From the NCBI GenBank assembly GCA_003136315.1, contig PLDW01000518.1, forward strand, positions 1 to 64,000: 64,000 bases of DNA, written 5' to 3'. Source of the stretch: Gemmataceae bacterium (GTDB lineage: Bacteria; Planctomycetota; Planctomycetia; Gemmatales; Gemmataceae). This document shows positions 8,429 to 18,500 of this stretch, piece after piece. The translations under genes were made by a program, and so were the position numbers. Under the pieces are notes generated by a model. That model was not told where the DNA came from. It did not search any database and was given only the letters and a program-made list of their open reading frames with translations. Every line of letters starts with the position of its first letter. Position 1 is the stretch's first letter.

Positions 8429-8465
8429 GGTTGTCCAGAGGTTCTGCGTCGCCCGGAACCTCTCA

Positions 8466-8640
8466 CGGGCGCGGACCACGAAAGATGTCGACCTGTTGGT
8501 CAAGCACATCGTCGGGCCGATGTCGGCTGTACTCCGCGCGCAGCTTCCGGAGGCTGCCGACGTCGGACTCGGCGACCACCTAGTATTCCGCCTCCGGACA
8601 CCGAACTGCGAACTGACGAACGCGCCACAAGGCGGCGCTC
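8466..8640 (+). pseudogene. Fragment of an AbiEii-like nucleotidyltransferase
   Basis: Immediately right of the cassette edge, the plus-strand frame reads ARTTKDVDLLVKHIV, then AADVGLGDHLVFRL, then ELTNAPQGGA. This resembles the part of AbiEii-family nucleotidyltransferases around the DxD metal motif (K-D-V-D). The start is lost to the cassette and the reading ends after about 55 codons. It appears to be a relic of a type IV toxin gene truncated by cassette insertion. Confidence 0.55.
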
Positions 8641-8821
8641 CCAGCGACCTGCAAGACGCGCAGCCCTCATGCTCCGCCGAACACGCTCACAGCGCCCTCG
8701 GCGACGTGGGAGGCATACATCACAGGATTGGCGGAGGAAATGGGATCTCAACCCGCGACTACCTCGCGGCGTTCGCTAACCTCAATCGCCTTTGGACAGA
8801 CCATTCTCTGGGGGGAGCGGC

Positions 8822-9178
8822 TCAGACCGAAGAAATTTGAACGCGGAAACGTAAGCCGGTCCCGTGAGGTGCTACGGATTCGACTACGCTGTCCAATAAT
8901 TCTGGAGCTGTGAGAAGGTCTCGTAAATTTTCAGTTTGCTCCGAAAATCGATACGAACCAACTATCTCGCCACAAAGTGTGTAGATTTGATAAGCGTGCG
9001 CCTGGCTTTCAGATAAACGGTGGAGTAGTACACGGTCGCCCGCGACTAGAGGGATAGCAAGCGTCGTGGAGGTCGCGAAAGTGACTGACATATCACGTGC
9101 TGACCGAACGCCCGCACTGACCTGTCGGCTCAAACCAGTGATCGCCTCCCGAATCATCGCGAGGTCAGAGGCGTTCAT
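8822..9178 (-). CDS. Hypothetical protein, last gene of a minus-strand operon
   Basis: The 118-aa ORF overlaps the end of the upstream gene by 14 nt. GGAGG stands 8 nt before ATG 9178, which I prefer to the track start at 9193. The N-terminus looks helical (SDLAMIREAITGLSRQVSAGV) and the rest is beta-rich. No known motif was seen. Overlap with the upstream gene and a consistent strand suggest co-transcription with the 9165-9407 and 9409-10062 genes. Confidence 0.6.
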   Translation of the reverse strand: MNASDLAMIREAITGLSRQVSAGVRSARDMSVTFATSTTLAIPLVAGDRVLLHRLSESQAHAYQIYTLCGEIVGSYRFSEQTENLRDLLTAPELLDSVVESVAPHGTGLRFRVQISSV

Positions 9179-9407
9179 CCCTCGATCCTCCACCCGCTCT
9201 CACCATAATAGGCTCGGCCATGTCCACCCAGCCTCCTTTCCCCGTTGTTGCTGATGCGATCAAATTCAGCCACGCTCCTGTCACGGGGTCGAGTCGGAAG
9301 ACGGAGACGTTCCGCCCGATCTCGATCCCTTCCAGGTGGAAACGAGGAATGATGCGGTCGTCTGCGAAGCGGAATGTGAAGTGCGATTCACGGTAAAGCG
9401 ACATCAT
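9165..9407 (-). CDS. Hypothetical protein, about 80 aa
   Basis: A short beta-rich ORF with HFTFRFADDRIIPRFHLEG, VFRLDPVTGAW and GKGGWVDM. The ATG at 9407 has AAGGA 10 nt upstream. GTG 9416 in the same frame would overlap the preceding stop. It lies between two minus-strand ORFs with almost no gap, so it is probably part of one operon. I do not recognise the family. Confidence 0.58.
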   Translation of the reverse strand: MMSLYRESHFTFRFADDRIIPRFHLEGIEIGRNVSVFRLDPVTGAWLNLIASATTGKGGWVDMAEPIMVRAGGGSRDERL

Positions 9408-9408
9408 C

Positions 9409-10062
9409 TCAACCACGTCCTTGGACGGGTGCCACGGCAGATGGGTGGACGGCGGGTGCGTACCCGGCCCGGATCGTTTTCACTGTCGCCCCCGGCGTCA
9501 GCACCATGACTTCCTCGCCTGGAGGTCGCTGACGCCGCTTGGCATAACCGCCCGGCGACCAGGCCAACAGGTGATCGCCCCACACCAGGTACGCCTGCCG
9601 CCTGTCACCCGTCGTCGTCACGAACACCCCGTCCGGCAAGTCGTCCAGCGCAGCCACGAACGAGCGGCGAGAACGGTCGGGTGCCAGGCGGTCGGCGTGG
9701 AGGCGGTCGTCGATCACGAAAGCGCTTGGTTTCGCCTGCTCGTCTTCACCTGGATGGGATTTCTTCCAGGCGGCACAGAAGTCGAGGAACCGGGGACGGC
9801 GGTACTCCGCACACGGGCGGTGCCCGGCAGCCAGGGCCGTCGCTTCATCCAGGAAGAAGAGTTGCGTGTAACAGTCCGGCTTCATGACTTCCTGTTTTCG
9901 TCCCTTAAAGTCGAGGAGGCAGATAATCCATCGGGTTCCTTTCCAGTTCCGCCTGATCGCCCCGTGCCTATCATGGAGGACGCCTCGGTTGCCCATGAGC
10001 GTGCCCCGCTCCGGTGTGGCGATGACCTCGCCGAACGGGGTGACACGGTTCTGCCTCGGCAT
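9409..10062 (-). CDS. Conserved hypothetical protein, 217 aa
   Basis: The 217-aa protein has an N-terminal MGNRGVLHD segment with RNWKGTRWIICLLDFKGR, and a middle FFLDEATALAAGHRPCAEYRR motif. It belongs to a family I have seen only as conserved hypothetical. The start ATG 10062 follows GGAAGGCGG. It sits 18 bp downstream of the ancestral cupin stop codon (10081) and upstream of two small ORFs, so it is the core of a four-gene minus-strand operon. The role is unknown. Confidence 0.75.
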   Translation of the reverse strand: MPRQNRVTPFGEVIATPERGTLMGNRGVLHDRHGAIRRNWKGTRWIICLLDFKGRKQEVMKPDCYTQLFFLDEATALAAGHRPCAEYRRPRFLDFCAAWKKSHPGEDEQAKPSAFVIDDRLHADRLAPDRSRRSFVAALDDLPDGVFVTTTGDRRQAYLVWGDHLLAWSPGGYAKRRQRPPGEEVMVLTPGATVKTIRAGYAPAVHPSAVAPVQGRG

Positions 10063-10080
10063 CGGCGATCCGCCTTCCGT

Positions 10081-10440
10081 TCAGAGACGTTCTGGCACGT
10101 CCACCGTGCGCTCGTTCCGCACGTCGCCGGTGTTGAGGATGGTTGCTGGCTAGAACAGCATGACGTGGGCCTCATCGTCGGCCACCGAGCGGTGTTCGAC
10201 CTCACGGGGGACGATCAGGAACTCGCCCTCTTCGAGCGAAACCTGACGGTCCCGGAACTCCATGCGGAACCGCCCCTTCACGACCAGGAACAGTTCGTCC
10301 TCGTGGTCGTGTTTGTGCCACACGAACTCGCCGACGAACTTGACCAGCTTGACGTGCTGGCCGTTCAGTTCGCCCATTACCTTCAGACTCCAGTGGTCGG
10401 CGAACAGCGCCAGCTTCTCGCCCAAGTTGACCTTCTCCAT
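10081..10440 (-). pseudogene. Cupin-domain protein with in-frame TAG near the C-terminus
   Basis: The intact part (10150-10440, 96 aa) is a small cupin with the metal-site strand FVWHKHDHEDELFLV and the second cupin motif EGEFLIVPREVEHR. After VMLF comes TAG. The same frame continues as PATILNTGDVRNERTVDVPERL and ends at TGA 10081. That tail is the normal end of these cupins, where position 97 is usually Glu (GAG), so one base change explains the stop. Losing about 20 C-terminal residues might be tolerated because the metal ligands are upstream, so this may be either a pseudogene or a shortened functional protein. A sequencing error is also possible. Confidence 0.8.
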
Positions 10441-10654
10441 CCCCGCCGCCTCGTGCCCGCACCGGGAACCGCATTCGACGGAATAGAAGATTGGTGGCGA
10501 CTTCCCGTTCCGCTGTTCGTAACCCCGCATTCCGCTAGTCTTTCATTATCCTTTCGACGGTCAAAAGCCCCTAATCTTGCCGGACTCGTGGCCTGGGCCG
10601 CTGACGCTGGAACGGGACACGTCGGAACGGTTGGAAACGGAAGAACAACGGGGC

Positions 10655-13600
10655 GTGAACACTTTGCCGACTGAACGACCCGATCCGAGCGCCGCCGAGT
10701 CCCCCGCCTTCCTCTCCGGGGGCGGCGAGATGGGCGAGCGCACCCGCTCCTTCGACTGGTCACAGACCGCCCTCGGCCCGGTCGCCGGGTGGCCGCAGAG
10801 TTTGCGCTCGGCCCTGAGCATCTGCCTCAACTCCAGCTTCCCCATCGCCCTCTATTGGGGGGCCGACCTCACCCTGCTGTACAACGACGATTGGAGTCCG
10901 ATCCCCGGCACCAAGCACCCGTGGGCGCTGGGCCGACCGGCCCGTGAAGCGTGGCCCGAAATCTGGCACATCATCGAACCCCTGTTCCGGCACGTCCTGG
11001 CGACGGGCGAGGCCACCCGGAGCAAGGACCAACTCCTGCCGATGCACCGCCACGGGTTCACCGAGGAGTGCTACTTCGACTACACGTTCAGCCCGATCCG
11101 GGGCGAGAGCGGGGCCGTCGAGGGGGTGTTCAACGCCGTCCTCGAAACCACCGCACGGGTGGTTGGCGAGCGCCGCCTGCGCACCCTGCGGGAACTGGCG
11201 GCGTGGACGGCGGGCGGGGACGGGTCGGAAGCGGACGCCTGCCGCACCGCCGCCCGCATCCTCGACGGCAACCCGCACGACCTGCCGTTCGCCCTCATCT
11301 ACCTCACGGACGAGAGCGGGCGACGGGCGGTTCTGGGCGGACAGTCTCGGTTGGAACGAGACACGCACGCCAGCCCCGCCGTCGTCGACCTGGACGCCCC
11401 GGACGTCCCGTGGCCGCTGCACCGGGCGGTCGAGACGGGCCGGGCCGTCGAGGTCGCCGACCTGCCGTCCACGTTCGGCCCTCTCCCCGGTGGGGCGTGG
11501 CCCGAACCGGCGCACCGTGCCGTCGTCCTGCCTCTGGTGAAGCCGGGCCAGCCGCCGACCGGGTTCGTGGTGGCCGGGGTCAGCCCCCGGCTGCCGTTCA
11601 ACGACGAGTACCGGGGGTTCATGGACCTGCTGGCCGGTCATGTCGCCGCCGCCGTCGCCAGCGCACGGGCCTACGAGGAGGAGAGGCGGCGGGCGGAGAC
11701 TTTAGCCGAACTGGACCGAGCCAAGACCGCCTTCTTCTCGAACGTGAGCCACGAGTTCCGCACCCCGCTGACGCTCCTGCTCGGCCCGGTCGAGGGGCTG
11801 TTGGCCCGGAGTGACGGCCTGGCCCCTGCCGAAGTCAGAAGTGAACTCGAAGTCGTCAACCGCAACGGGCTGCGGCTGTTGCGGCTCGTGAACTCCCTGC
11901 TGGACTTCTCACGCATTGAGGCGGGCCGGGTCCGGGCCGTGTACCAGCCGACCGACCTCGCCGCCCTCACCGCTGATCTTGCCAGCGTGTTCCGGTCGGC
12001 GTGCGAGCGGGCCGGGCTGAACCTGGAGGTCGATTGCCCGCCGCTCGGCGAGCCGGTGTTCGTGGACCCGGAGATGTGGGAGAAGGTCGTCCTCAACCTG
12101 CTGTCCAACGCCCTCAAGTTCACATTCGAGGGCGGGATCGGCGTATCCGTGCGGCGGGCCGGGGACGCCGCCGAACTGCGGGTCCGGGACACCGGCACGG
12201 GCGTCCCCGCCGAGGAGATGCCCCGGCTGTTCGAGCGGTTCCACCGGGTCGAGGGCGCACGGGGCCGCACCCACGAGGGCAGCGGGATCGGGCTGGCGCT
12301 GGTGCAGGAGTTGGTGAAGTTGCATGGCGGGTCCGTCACCGCCGAGAGCGTCGTCGGGGCGGGAACGACGTTCACCGTGTCCGTGCCGCTGGGGTCGGCG
12401 CACCTGCCCGCCGACCGGATCGTGGGGAGCCGGACCACAACGCCGGTATCGTCCCAGGCCACACCCTTCATCGAGGAGGCGTTCCGGTGGCTCCCGGACG
12501 GCCCGACAGAAGCAAGCACCGATCCCACGCCGTACCCGGAAACGCCCTCTCCGAATTCTCAGGCGACAACCGCCCCGGACGACCGCCCCCATGTGCTGGT
12601 GGCCGACGACAACGCCGACATGCGGCAGTACGTCGTGCGGCTGCTGGCCGGGGCGTACCAGGTCGAGGCCGTAGCGGACGGCGAGGCGGCACTGGCGGCG
12701 GCACGGGAGCGGACGCCCGATCTGGTCCTGACCGACGTGATGATGCCCCAGTTGGACGGGTTCGGGCTTTTGCAGGAACTTCGGGCCGACCCCCGCACCC
12801 GTAGCGTACCGGTCATAATGTTGTCGGCCCGTGCCGGGGAGGAGAGCCGGGTCGAGGGCATTCAGTCCGGGGCCGACGACTACCTGGTCAAGCCGTTCGG
12901 GGCCAGGGAACTGCTGGCCCGTGTGTCGGCCCACCTGCAAATGGCCCGGATGCGGCGGGATGCGGGCGAGGCGATCCGGGCCAGCGAGGAGCGGTTCCGC
13001 ACCCTGTTCGAGTCGATGGACGAGGCGTTCTGCGTGGTGGAGATGCTGTACGACGCCGCCGACCGGCCCGCCGACTACCGCTTCCTGGAGGCGAACCCGA
13101 CCTTCGAGCGGCACACCGGGTTCACGAACGCCCTGGGCCGGACGATCCGGGAACTGGTCCCGGACCACGACGCCCACTGGTTCGAGATTTACGGGCGGGT
13201 GGCGGCGACCGGGGAGCCAACCCGGTTCGTGAACGAGGCGAAGGCGATGGGGCGGTGGTACGACGTGTACGCCTACCGGGTGGGCGGGGCCGGGAGCCGG
13301 AAGGTCGGCATCCTGTTCACCGACATCACGGAGCGGAAGCGGGCCGAGGATGCGACCCGCAAGCAGTCGGAACAACTGCGCCGCCTGGCCGAGATCGCCA
13401 CCCGGTTGAACGCCGCCCCGGATGTCGCCTCGATCACCGGCCTCGTCACCGAGGAGGCCCGGTCCCTGATCGGGGCGCACCAGGCGGTCACTGGCTTCAC
13501 CACGGACCAGAATTGGGGCCAGGCGATCAACACCGTGTCCCTGTCCGAGAAGTACGCCGCCTGGCGGGGGTACGAGGCGGGGCCGGACGGGTCGGGCGTG

Positions 13601-14998
13601 TACTCGCTGGTCTGCCGCACGAACAGGCCGATGCGCATGACGCAGGCCGAGTTGGAGGGCCACCCGGCGTACTTGGGATTCGGCGCACACGCCCGGAGGC
13701 ACCCGCCGATGCGGAGCTGGCTCGCCGCCCCGCTGGTGGGGCGGGACGGGCGGAACCTGGGCCTGATCCAGCTTTCCGACCGGCACGAGGGGGAGTTCAC
13801 CGCCGAGGACGAGAACATCCTCGTGCAACTGGCGCAGATGGCCTCCGTCGCCATCGAGAACGCCCGCCTCGTGCAAGACCTACTCGCCGCCGACCGGCGC
13901 AAGGACGAGTTCTTGGCGACCCTGGCCCACGAACTGCGCAACCCGCTGGCCCCGATCCGCACCGGCCTCCAACTCCTGCGGCTGTCGGGCGGCGATGTCG
14001 TCACCGGGGACAAGGCCCGAACCATGATGGAGCGACAGTTGGGCCAGATGGTGCGGCTGGTCGATGACCTGATGGACGTGAGCCGCATCAACCAGGGCAA
14101 GCTCGAACTGCGCAAGGAGCGGATCGACCTGGCGGCGGTGCTAACCAGCGCCGTCGAAACCAGCCGTCCACTCGTCGAGCAGATGGGGCACCACCTGGAG
14201 GTCGTCCTCCCGACCCAGCCGATCATGGTCGAGGCCGACCTGACCCGGTTGGCCCAGGTGTTCTCGAACCTGCTGACCAACGCCGCCAAGTATACGGAGC
14301 GGGGCGGGCGGCTCACGCTCACCGCCGAGCGGCGCGGGGGCGACGTGATAGTGGCGGTAAAGGACACGGGCATCGGGATCGCCGCCGACCAGTTGCCCCG
14401 CATCTTCGAGATGTTCTCGCAGGTGAAGACGGCCCTGGAGCGGTCGCAGGGCGGGCTGGGCATCGGGTTGGCCCTGGTGAAGCGGCTGGTGGAAATGCAC
14501 GGGGGGCGGATCGAGGCCCGGAGCGGCGGATTGGGGAACGGTTCGGAGTTCGTCGTGACTTTGCCGGTCGTGGTCGAGGAGTCCCGACCGCAACCGGAAG
14601 CGGGCGACGACGGGAGTGACCCGAAGACCTCCCTCCGCATCCTGGTGGTGGACGACAACCGGGACGGTGCGGACAGTCTGGCCGACATGCTGGGGTTCAT
14701 GGGCGGCGACACCCGCACCGCCTACGACGGCGAGGAGGCGGTAGCGGCGGCGGTCGAGTTCCGGCCCGACGTGATCCTGCTGGACATCGGGCTGCCGAAA
14801 TTGAACGGTTATGAAGCGTGCCGCCGCATCCGGGCGCAGGCGAACGGCAGGAAGGTGGTGTTGATCGCCCAAACCGGCTGGGGCCAAATCGAGGACCGCC
14901 AGCGGACACAGGAGGCCGGGTTCGACCACCACCTGGTCAAGCCGGTGGGCCCCGCCGCCCTCATGAAGCTGCTGGCGGCTCTATCGGCGAAGACGTGA
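10655..14998 (+). CDS. Hybrid histidine kinase with two kinase cores and two receivers
   Basis: This giant sensor protein (1,447 aa from GTG 10655; the track uses TTG 10577) has two complete phosphotransfer units. In track numbering the order is as follows: N-terminal PAS-like domain (FDWSQTALGPVAGWP, about 55-195), GAF (about 210-370), HisKA with H in VSHEFRTP (about 390) and HATPase, receiver ADDNADM (about 672-790), PAS (about 808-925), GAF (about 938-1095), second HisKA AHELRNP (about 1115) and HATPase, and a terminal receiver VVDDNRDGAD with [11 protein letters not shown] (about 1353-1470). There is no transmembrane segment, so it should be cytoplasmic, and no DNA-binding output. It is divergent from the cupin operon. 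The ligand is unknown. Confidence 0.9.
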   Translation: MNTLPTERPDPSAAESPAFLSGGGEMGERTRSFDWSQTALGPVAGWPQSLRSALSICLNSSFPIALYWGADLTLLYNDDWSPIPGTKHPWALGRPAREAWPEIWHIIEPLFRHVLATGEATRSKDQLLPMHRHGFTEECYFDYTFSPIRGESGAVEGVFNAVLETTARVVGERRLRTLRELAAWTAGGDGSEADACRTAARILDGNPHDLPFALIYLTDESGRRAVLGGQSRLERDTHASPAVVDLDAPDVPWPLHRAVETGRAVEVADLPSTFGPLPGGAWPEPAHRAVVLPLVKPGQPPTGFVVAGVSPRLPFNDEYRGFMDLLAGHVAAAVASARAYEEERRRAETLAELDRAKTAFFSNVSHEFRTPLTLLLGPVEGLLARSDGLAPAEVRSELEVVNRNGLRLLRLVNSLLDFSRIEAGRVRAVYQPTDLAALTADLASVFRSACERAGLNLEVDCPPLGEPVFVDPEMWEKVVLNLLSNALKFTFEGGIGVSVRRAGDAAELRVRDTGTGVPAEEMPRLFERFHRVEGARGRTHEGSGIGLALVQELVKLHGGSVTAESVVGAGTTFTVSVPLGSAHLPADRIVGSRTTTPVSSQATPFIEEAFRWLPDGPTEASTDPTPYPETPSPNSQATTAPDDRPHVLVADDNADMRQYVVRLLAGAYQVEAVADGEAALAAARERTPDLVLTDVMMPQLDGFGLLQELRADPRTRSVPVIMLSARAGEESRVEGIQSGADDYLVKPFGARELLARVSAHLQMARMRRDAGEAIRASEERFRTLFESMDEAFCVVEMLYDAADRPADYRFLEANPTFERHTGFTNALGRTIRELVPDHDAHWFEIYGRVAATGEPTRFVNEAKAMGRWYDVYAYRVGGAGSRKVGILFTDITERKRAEDATRKQSEQLRRLAEIATRLNAAPDVASITGLVTEEARSLIGAHQAVTGFTTDQNWGQAINTVSLSEKYAAWRGYEAGPDGSGVYSLVCRTNRPMRMTQAELEGHPAYLGFGAHARRHPPMRSWLAAPLVGRDGRNLGLIQLSDRHEGEFTAEDENILVQLAQMASVAIENARLVQDLLAADRRKDEFLATLAHELRNPLAPIRTGLQLLRLSGGDVVTGDKARTMMERQLGQMVRLVDDLMDVSRINQGKLELRKERIDLAAVLTSAVETSRPLVEQMGHHLEVVLPTQPIMVEADLTRLAQVFSNLLTNAAKYTERGGRLTLTAERRGGDVIVAVKDTGIGIAADQLPRIFEMFSQVKTALERSQGGLGIGLALVKRLVEMHGGRIEARSGGLGNGSEFVVTLPVVVEESRPQPEAGDDGSDPKTSLRILVVDDNRDGADSLADMLGFMGGDTRTAYDGEEAVAAAVEFRPDVILLDIGLPKLNGYEACRRIRAQANGRKVVLIAQTGWGQIEDRQRTQEAGFDHHLVKPVGPAALMKLLAALSAKT

Positions 14999-15012
14999 CG
15001 GCGTGGGCCCCA

Positions 15013-15465
15013 TCAGACCGACTCGTAATTCGTCCGGTGTTCCGCCTTCTGCCGGACGTATTCGGCGTGCTGGCGGGCGGCGACGTACCGTTCGTAGAAG
15101 ACCGCCGCTGCCGCCGCCTTCTCCCCATCTTCCGCCCTGGGCAACGGCTCACCGGTCTTCTTGTCGTACTTCCGCCCGCCCTTGCGGTTGGTGTACCGCC
15201 TCACCCGTGTCCACCCCATCTGGAGGAACTTGCGGGCCATGTCCGCACCGGGGAAATCGTCGGCCTTCAGGTACGCCAGGAACATCTTGTAGATCGTGGT
15301 CGACGACTTCTTCGCTTCGGCAACCGTCTTGAACCTCCAGTGCGGCAGCATCTCGCCCTTGTACGGCTCGACCAGCAGCACGCCCTGCTCGCCCTTGCCG
15401 ATGCGGTCAAGCTCCGGGTGCTGGCGGAAGTCGGTGTTCTTGAAGTCGAGTGTGTAGTCGAACAT
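15013..15465 (-). CDS. DUF4385 family protein
   Basis: The 150-aa protein (ATG 15465) matches DUF4385 along its length: FDYTLDFKNTDFRQHPELDRIG, then GEQGVLLVEPYK, LPHWRFKT, and the very typical ARKFLQMGWTRVRRYTNRKGGRKYD. The function of the family is unknown. It is a small soluble basic protein. It lies between two large convergent kinase genes, 14 bp from the stop of the first. The longer track start (15513) adds 16 low-complexity residues and is less likely. Confidence 0.9.
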   Translation of the reverse strand: MFDYTLDFKNTDFRQHPELDRIGKGEQGVLLVEPYKGEMLPHWRFKTVAEAKKSSTTIYKMFLAYLKADDFPGADMARKFLQMGWTRVRRYTNRKGGRKYDKKTGEPLPRAEDGEKAAAAAVFYERYVAARQHAEYVRQKAEHRTNYESV

Positions 15466-15529
15466 GGCCGGTGTCGGCGGTCGGTTCGCTGGTCGATTTG
15501 TTCTCACAGGCACGGCGTTCCGCCTTCGA

Positions 15530-18500
15530 TTACCGCACGTCCGGTCGCTTCAACTCGGCAAGCACACTGTCCACCACCTTCGGCTCTGGCGGCTTCACCA
15601 GATGGTGGTTGAACCCGGCTTCCGCCGTGCGGCGGCGGTCTTCCTTCTGCCCCCACCCGGTCAGCGCTGCCAGCACGACCTTCCCCAATCCCGGTTGCTC
15701 CCGTATGCGACGAGCCGCTTCGTACCCGTCCATCCCCGGCATCCCGATGTCCATGAACACCACATCCGGGGTGTAGGTCTTCGTCATCTCCAGTGCCGCC
15801 ATCCCGCTGTAGGCCACCCGGACCTCGTGCCCCTGGAGCCGGAGCAGCATGGCGAGGCTGTCGGCGGCGTCCTGGTTGTCGTCCACGACCAACAGCCGAT
15901 TGCCGGAACGTGAAGGCAGTTGGTCGGCTTGCGCAGGACCCTCCGGCCCGTGATCCGGGTCAACCGCCTGGGCCACCAGGGGCAGCCGCACCACGAACTC
16001 GCTGCCCCGGCCCAACCCCTCGCTGTGGGCCTCGACCGTCCCGTTGTGCATCTCCACGAGGTTCTTCACCAGGGTCAGCCCGATGCCCAGCCCACCCTGG
16101 GCTTTCGTGGAGGCGTGGTCCACCTGGACGAACAACTCGAAGATGCGGGGGAGCATGTGCGGGGCGATGCCGATGCCGTTGTCCCGCACCCGCAACACCG
16201 CCCCGCCGCCCTCCCGTTCGGCGGTCAGCCAAATGCGACCGTGCGGCTCCGTGTATTTGGCGGCGTTGGTCAGGAGGTTGCCGACGACCTGCGCCAGTCG
16301 CACGGGGTCGGCGTCCATGGGCAGCGATTCGGTCGGGAGGCGAACGGTCAACTGATGCCCTTGGGCGTCCACGAGCGGCTGGACCGTCTCGACCGCACGA
16401 GCGACGACCGTGGCAAGTTCGACTCGCTCCCGGCGTAGCTCGATCTTGCCCCGCATCACTCGTGACACGTCCAGGAGGTCGTCCACCAGCCGGACCAGAT
16501 GTTCCACCTGCCGCTCCATCATGTCCCGTGACCGCCCGACCATTGCCGCATCGACCCTCGGCATCTTGAGGATTTGCAGGGCGTTGCGGATCGGGGCCAG
16601 CGGGTTGCGGAGTTCGTGGGCCAACGTCGCCAGGAACTCGTCCTTGCGCCGGTCGGCGTCCCGCAGCGCCTGGTACAGTTGCGTGTTCTCGACAGCGACC
16701 GCCGCCCGGTTTGCCAAGTCCATCGCCAGTTCGAGGTCGGACTCAGAGTACCGGCGACTCGATTCGGCGGTGGCGAAGGTGAGGACGCCGAGCGGGTTGC
16801 CGGAGACGGTCAGCGGCACGCAGATGTAGGACTTCAGGCCCAACGAGCGGATCAGGCCCAGATGTCGCTCGTCCCTCGCCCCTTTCACGAGCATGTGGTC
16901 GGTGATCTCGGCGACGATCTCCGGCTTGCCGGTGCGGAGGACGGCGACGACCCCGCCCGCCGCTTCCGGGTCGGGCGGATAGTCCCGCATCAACTCGTGG
17001 GCGAGGGCGACCTTGGCGGCGTCCTGGTGGGCCACCGCCAGCCGCCGCAGCTTGCCGTCGCCGTCCGCCACGTCCACGGCGGACCAGTCGGCGAAGTGCG
17101 GGACCGCCAGGTTCGCCACCTTCTGCAACGTGCTTTCGTAATCGACCACGCCCGCCAGGGCAGCGCTCGCCTCGGCCAGATAGCGGGACGATTCCTCGGC
17201 CCGCTTCTGGTGGTGGATGTCGGTGGCGGTCCCGAACCAGCGGACGATCGCCCCCGCCTCGTCCCGGACGGCGACGGTGCGGACGAGATGCCAGCGATAG
17301 GACGGCCTCTCCCGCTCCCGCAGCCTCAACTCCATGTCGAACGGTGCGCCGCTGCTCAGGGACGCCCCCCAGCGCTCGCTGGCGGACGTGGCGTCGTCGG
17401 GGTGAAGGATTTGTCCCCAGCCGTCGTTGCCAACCGTCTCCGGCAGCCCGGTAAACTCGGTCCACTGGCGGTTCAGGTAGTCGATCTGGCCGTCCGGTCG
17501 GGCGGACCACACGATCTGCGGCATGGCGTCGGCAAGCTGGCGGGACCGCTGCTCGCTCTCCCGGAGCCGGGCTTCGGACCTCTTCCGCTCGCTGATGTCC
17601 CGCAAGTAGGCCGTGAACAGCGGCGGGCCGTCCATCGGAATGCAGGTGATCGCAAGTTCGACGGGGAACTCCGAGCCGTCCGCACGCAGGGCGGGGAGTT
17701 CGAGCCGCTGACCGAGAACCGGCCCTTCGCCCGTGGCGAGGAAGTGTGCCATCCCCTTGCGGTGTTGCTCCCGTAGCGGGTGGGGGATGATGAAGTCGGC
17801 CAGCACCTTCCCGACGATCTCCGACCGGGCGTAGCCGAACGTCCGTTCGGCTGCCGGGTTGAACTCGACCACCTTTCCCTCGTGGTTCATCGTGATGATA
17901 CCGTCGAGGGCCGTCTCCACGATGGCGCTCTTGCGGGCCTCGCTCGCCCGCACTTCCTTTTCCGCCCGCCGCTGCTCCGTCACGTCCCGGAAGATCAGGA
18001 CAACGCCGATGAGCTTGCCCGCCGAGTCCCGGATCGGTGCGGCGCTGTCGTCAATCGGGCGCTCCGTCCCGCCCCTGGCGACCAGAACCGTGTGATTCGC
18101 CAGTCCGACGATGACCCCTTCTCGCAACACCTTCTCGACCGGGTTCTTCACCGGCTGACGGGTTTGTTCGTTGATGATGGTGAACACGGCCTCAAGCGGT
18201 TGCCCCGCCGCATCAACCAACGTCCACCCGGTCATCTCCTGCGCTACACCGTTTAGGAACGTCACCCGCCCGTTGGTGTCGGTGGTAATCACCGCATCGC
18301 CGATGCTGGCGAGAGTGACCGACAGCCACTCCCGCTGCTGGTGCAACCGTTCCTCGCCGACCTTCCGCTCGATCCCCACGGCGATCTCGTCCGCCACCGA
18401 CGCCATCGCATCGAGCGTCATCTCCGACAGGTGTTGGCGGGCGAACATCGCCATCACCCCCACGAGCCGGTCGTCCACGACGAGCGGGTATCCGGCGAAG

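Larger units (their letters stand above)
7036..8465 (+). repeat. Duplicated DUF932 cassette, copy 1
   Basis: This 1,430-bp block is collinear with 49985-51481 (1,497 bp). The only length difference is a 67-bp segment present after GCTGAAC in copy 2 and missing here, between GCTGAAC and ATCGAGTAG near 7897. The two small encoded proteins differ by about 4 of 93 and 5 of 145 residues. The right boundary falls exactly at the sequence CCCGGAACCTCTCA. Confidence 0.93.

Noticed and set aside
9421-10674. 417-aa plus-strand ORF
   Set aside because: It is the antisense shadow of the minus-strand operon, is rich in His, Arg and Pro, and has no recognisable motif.
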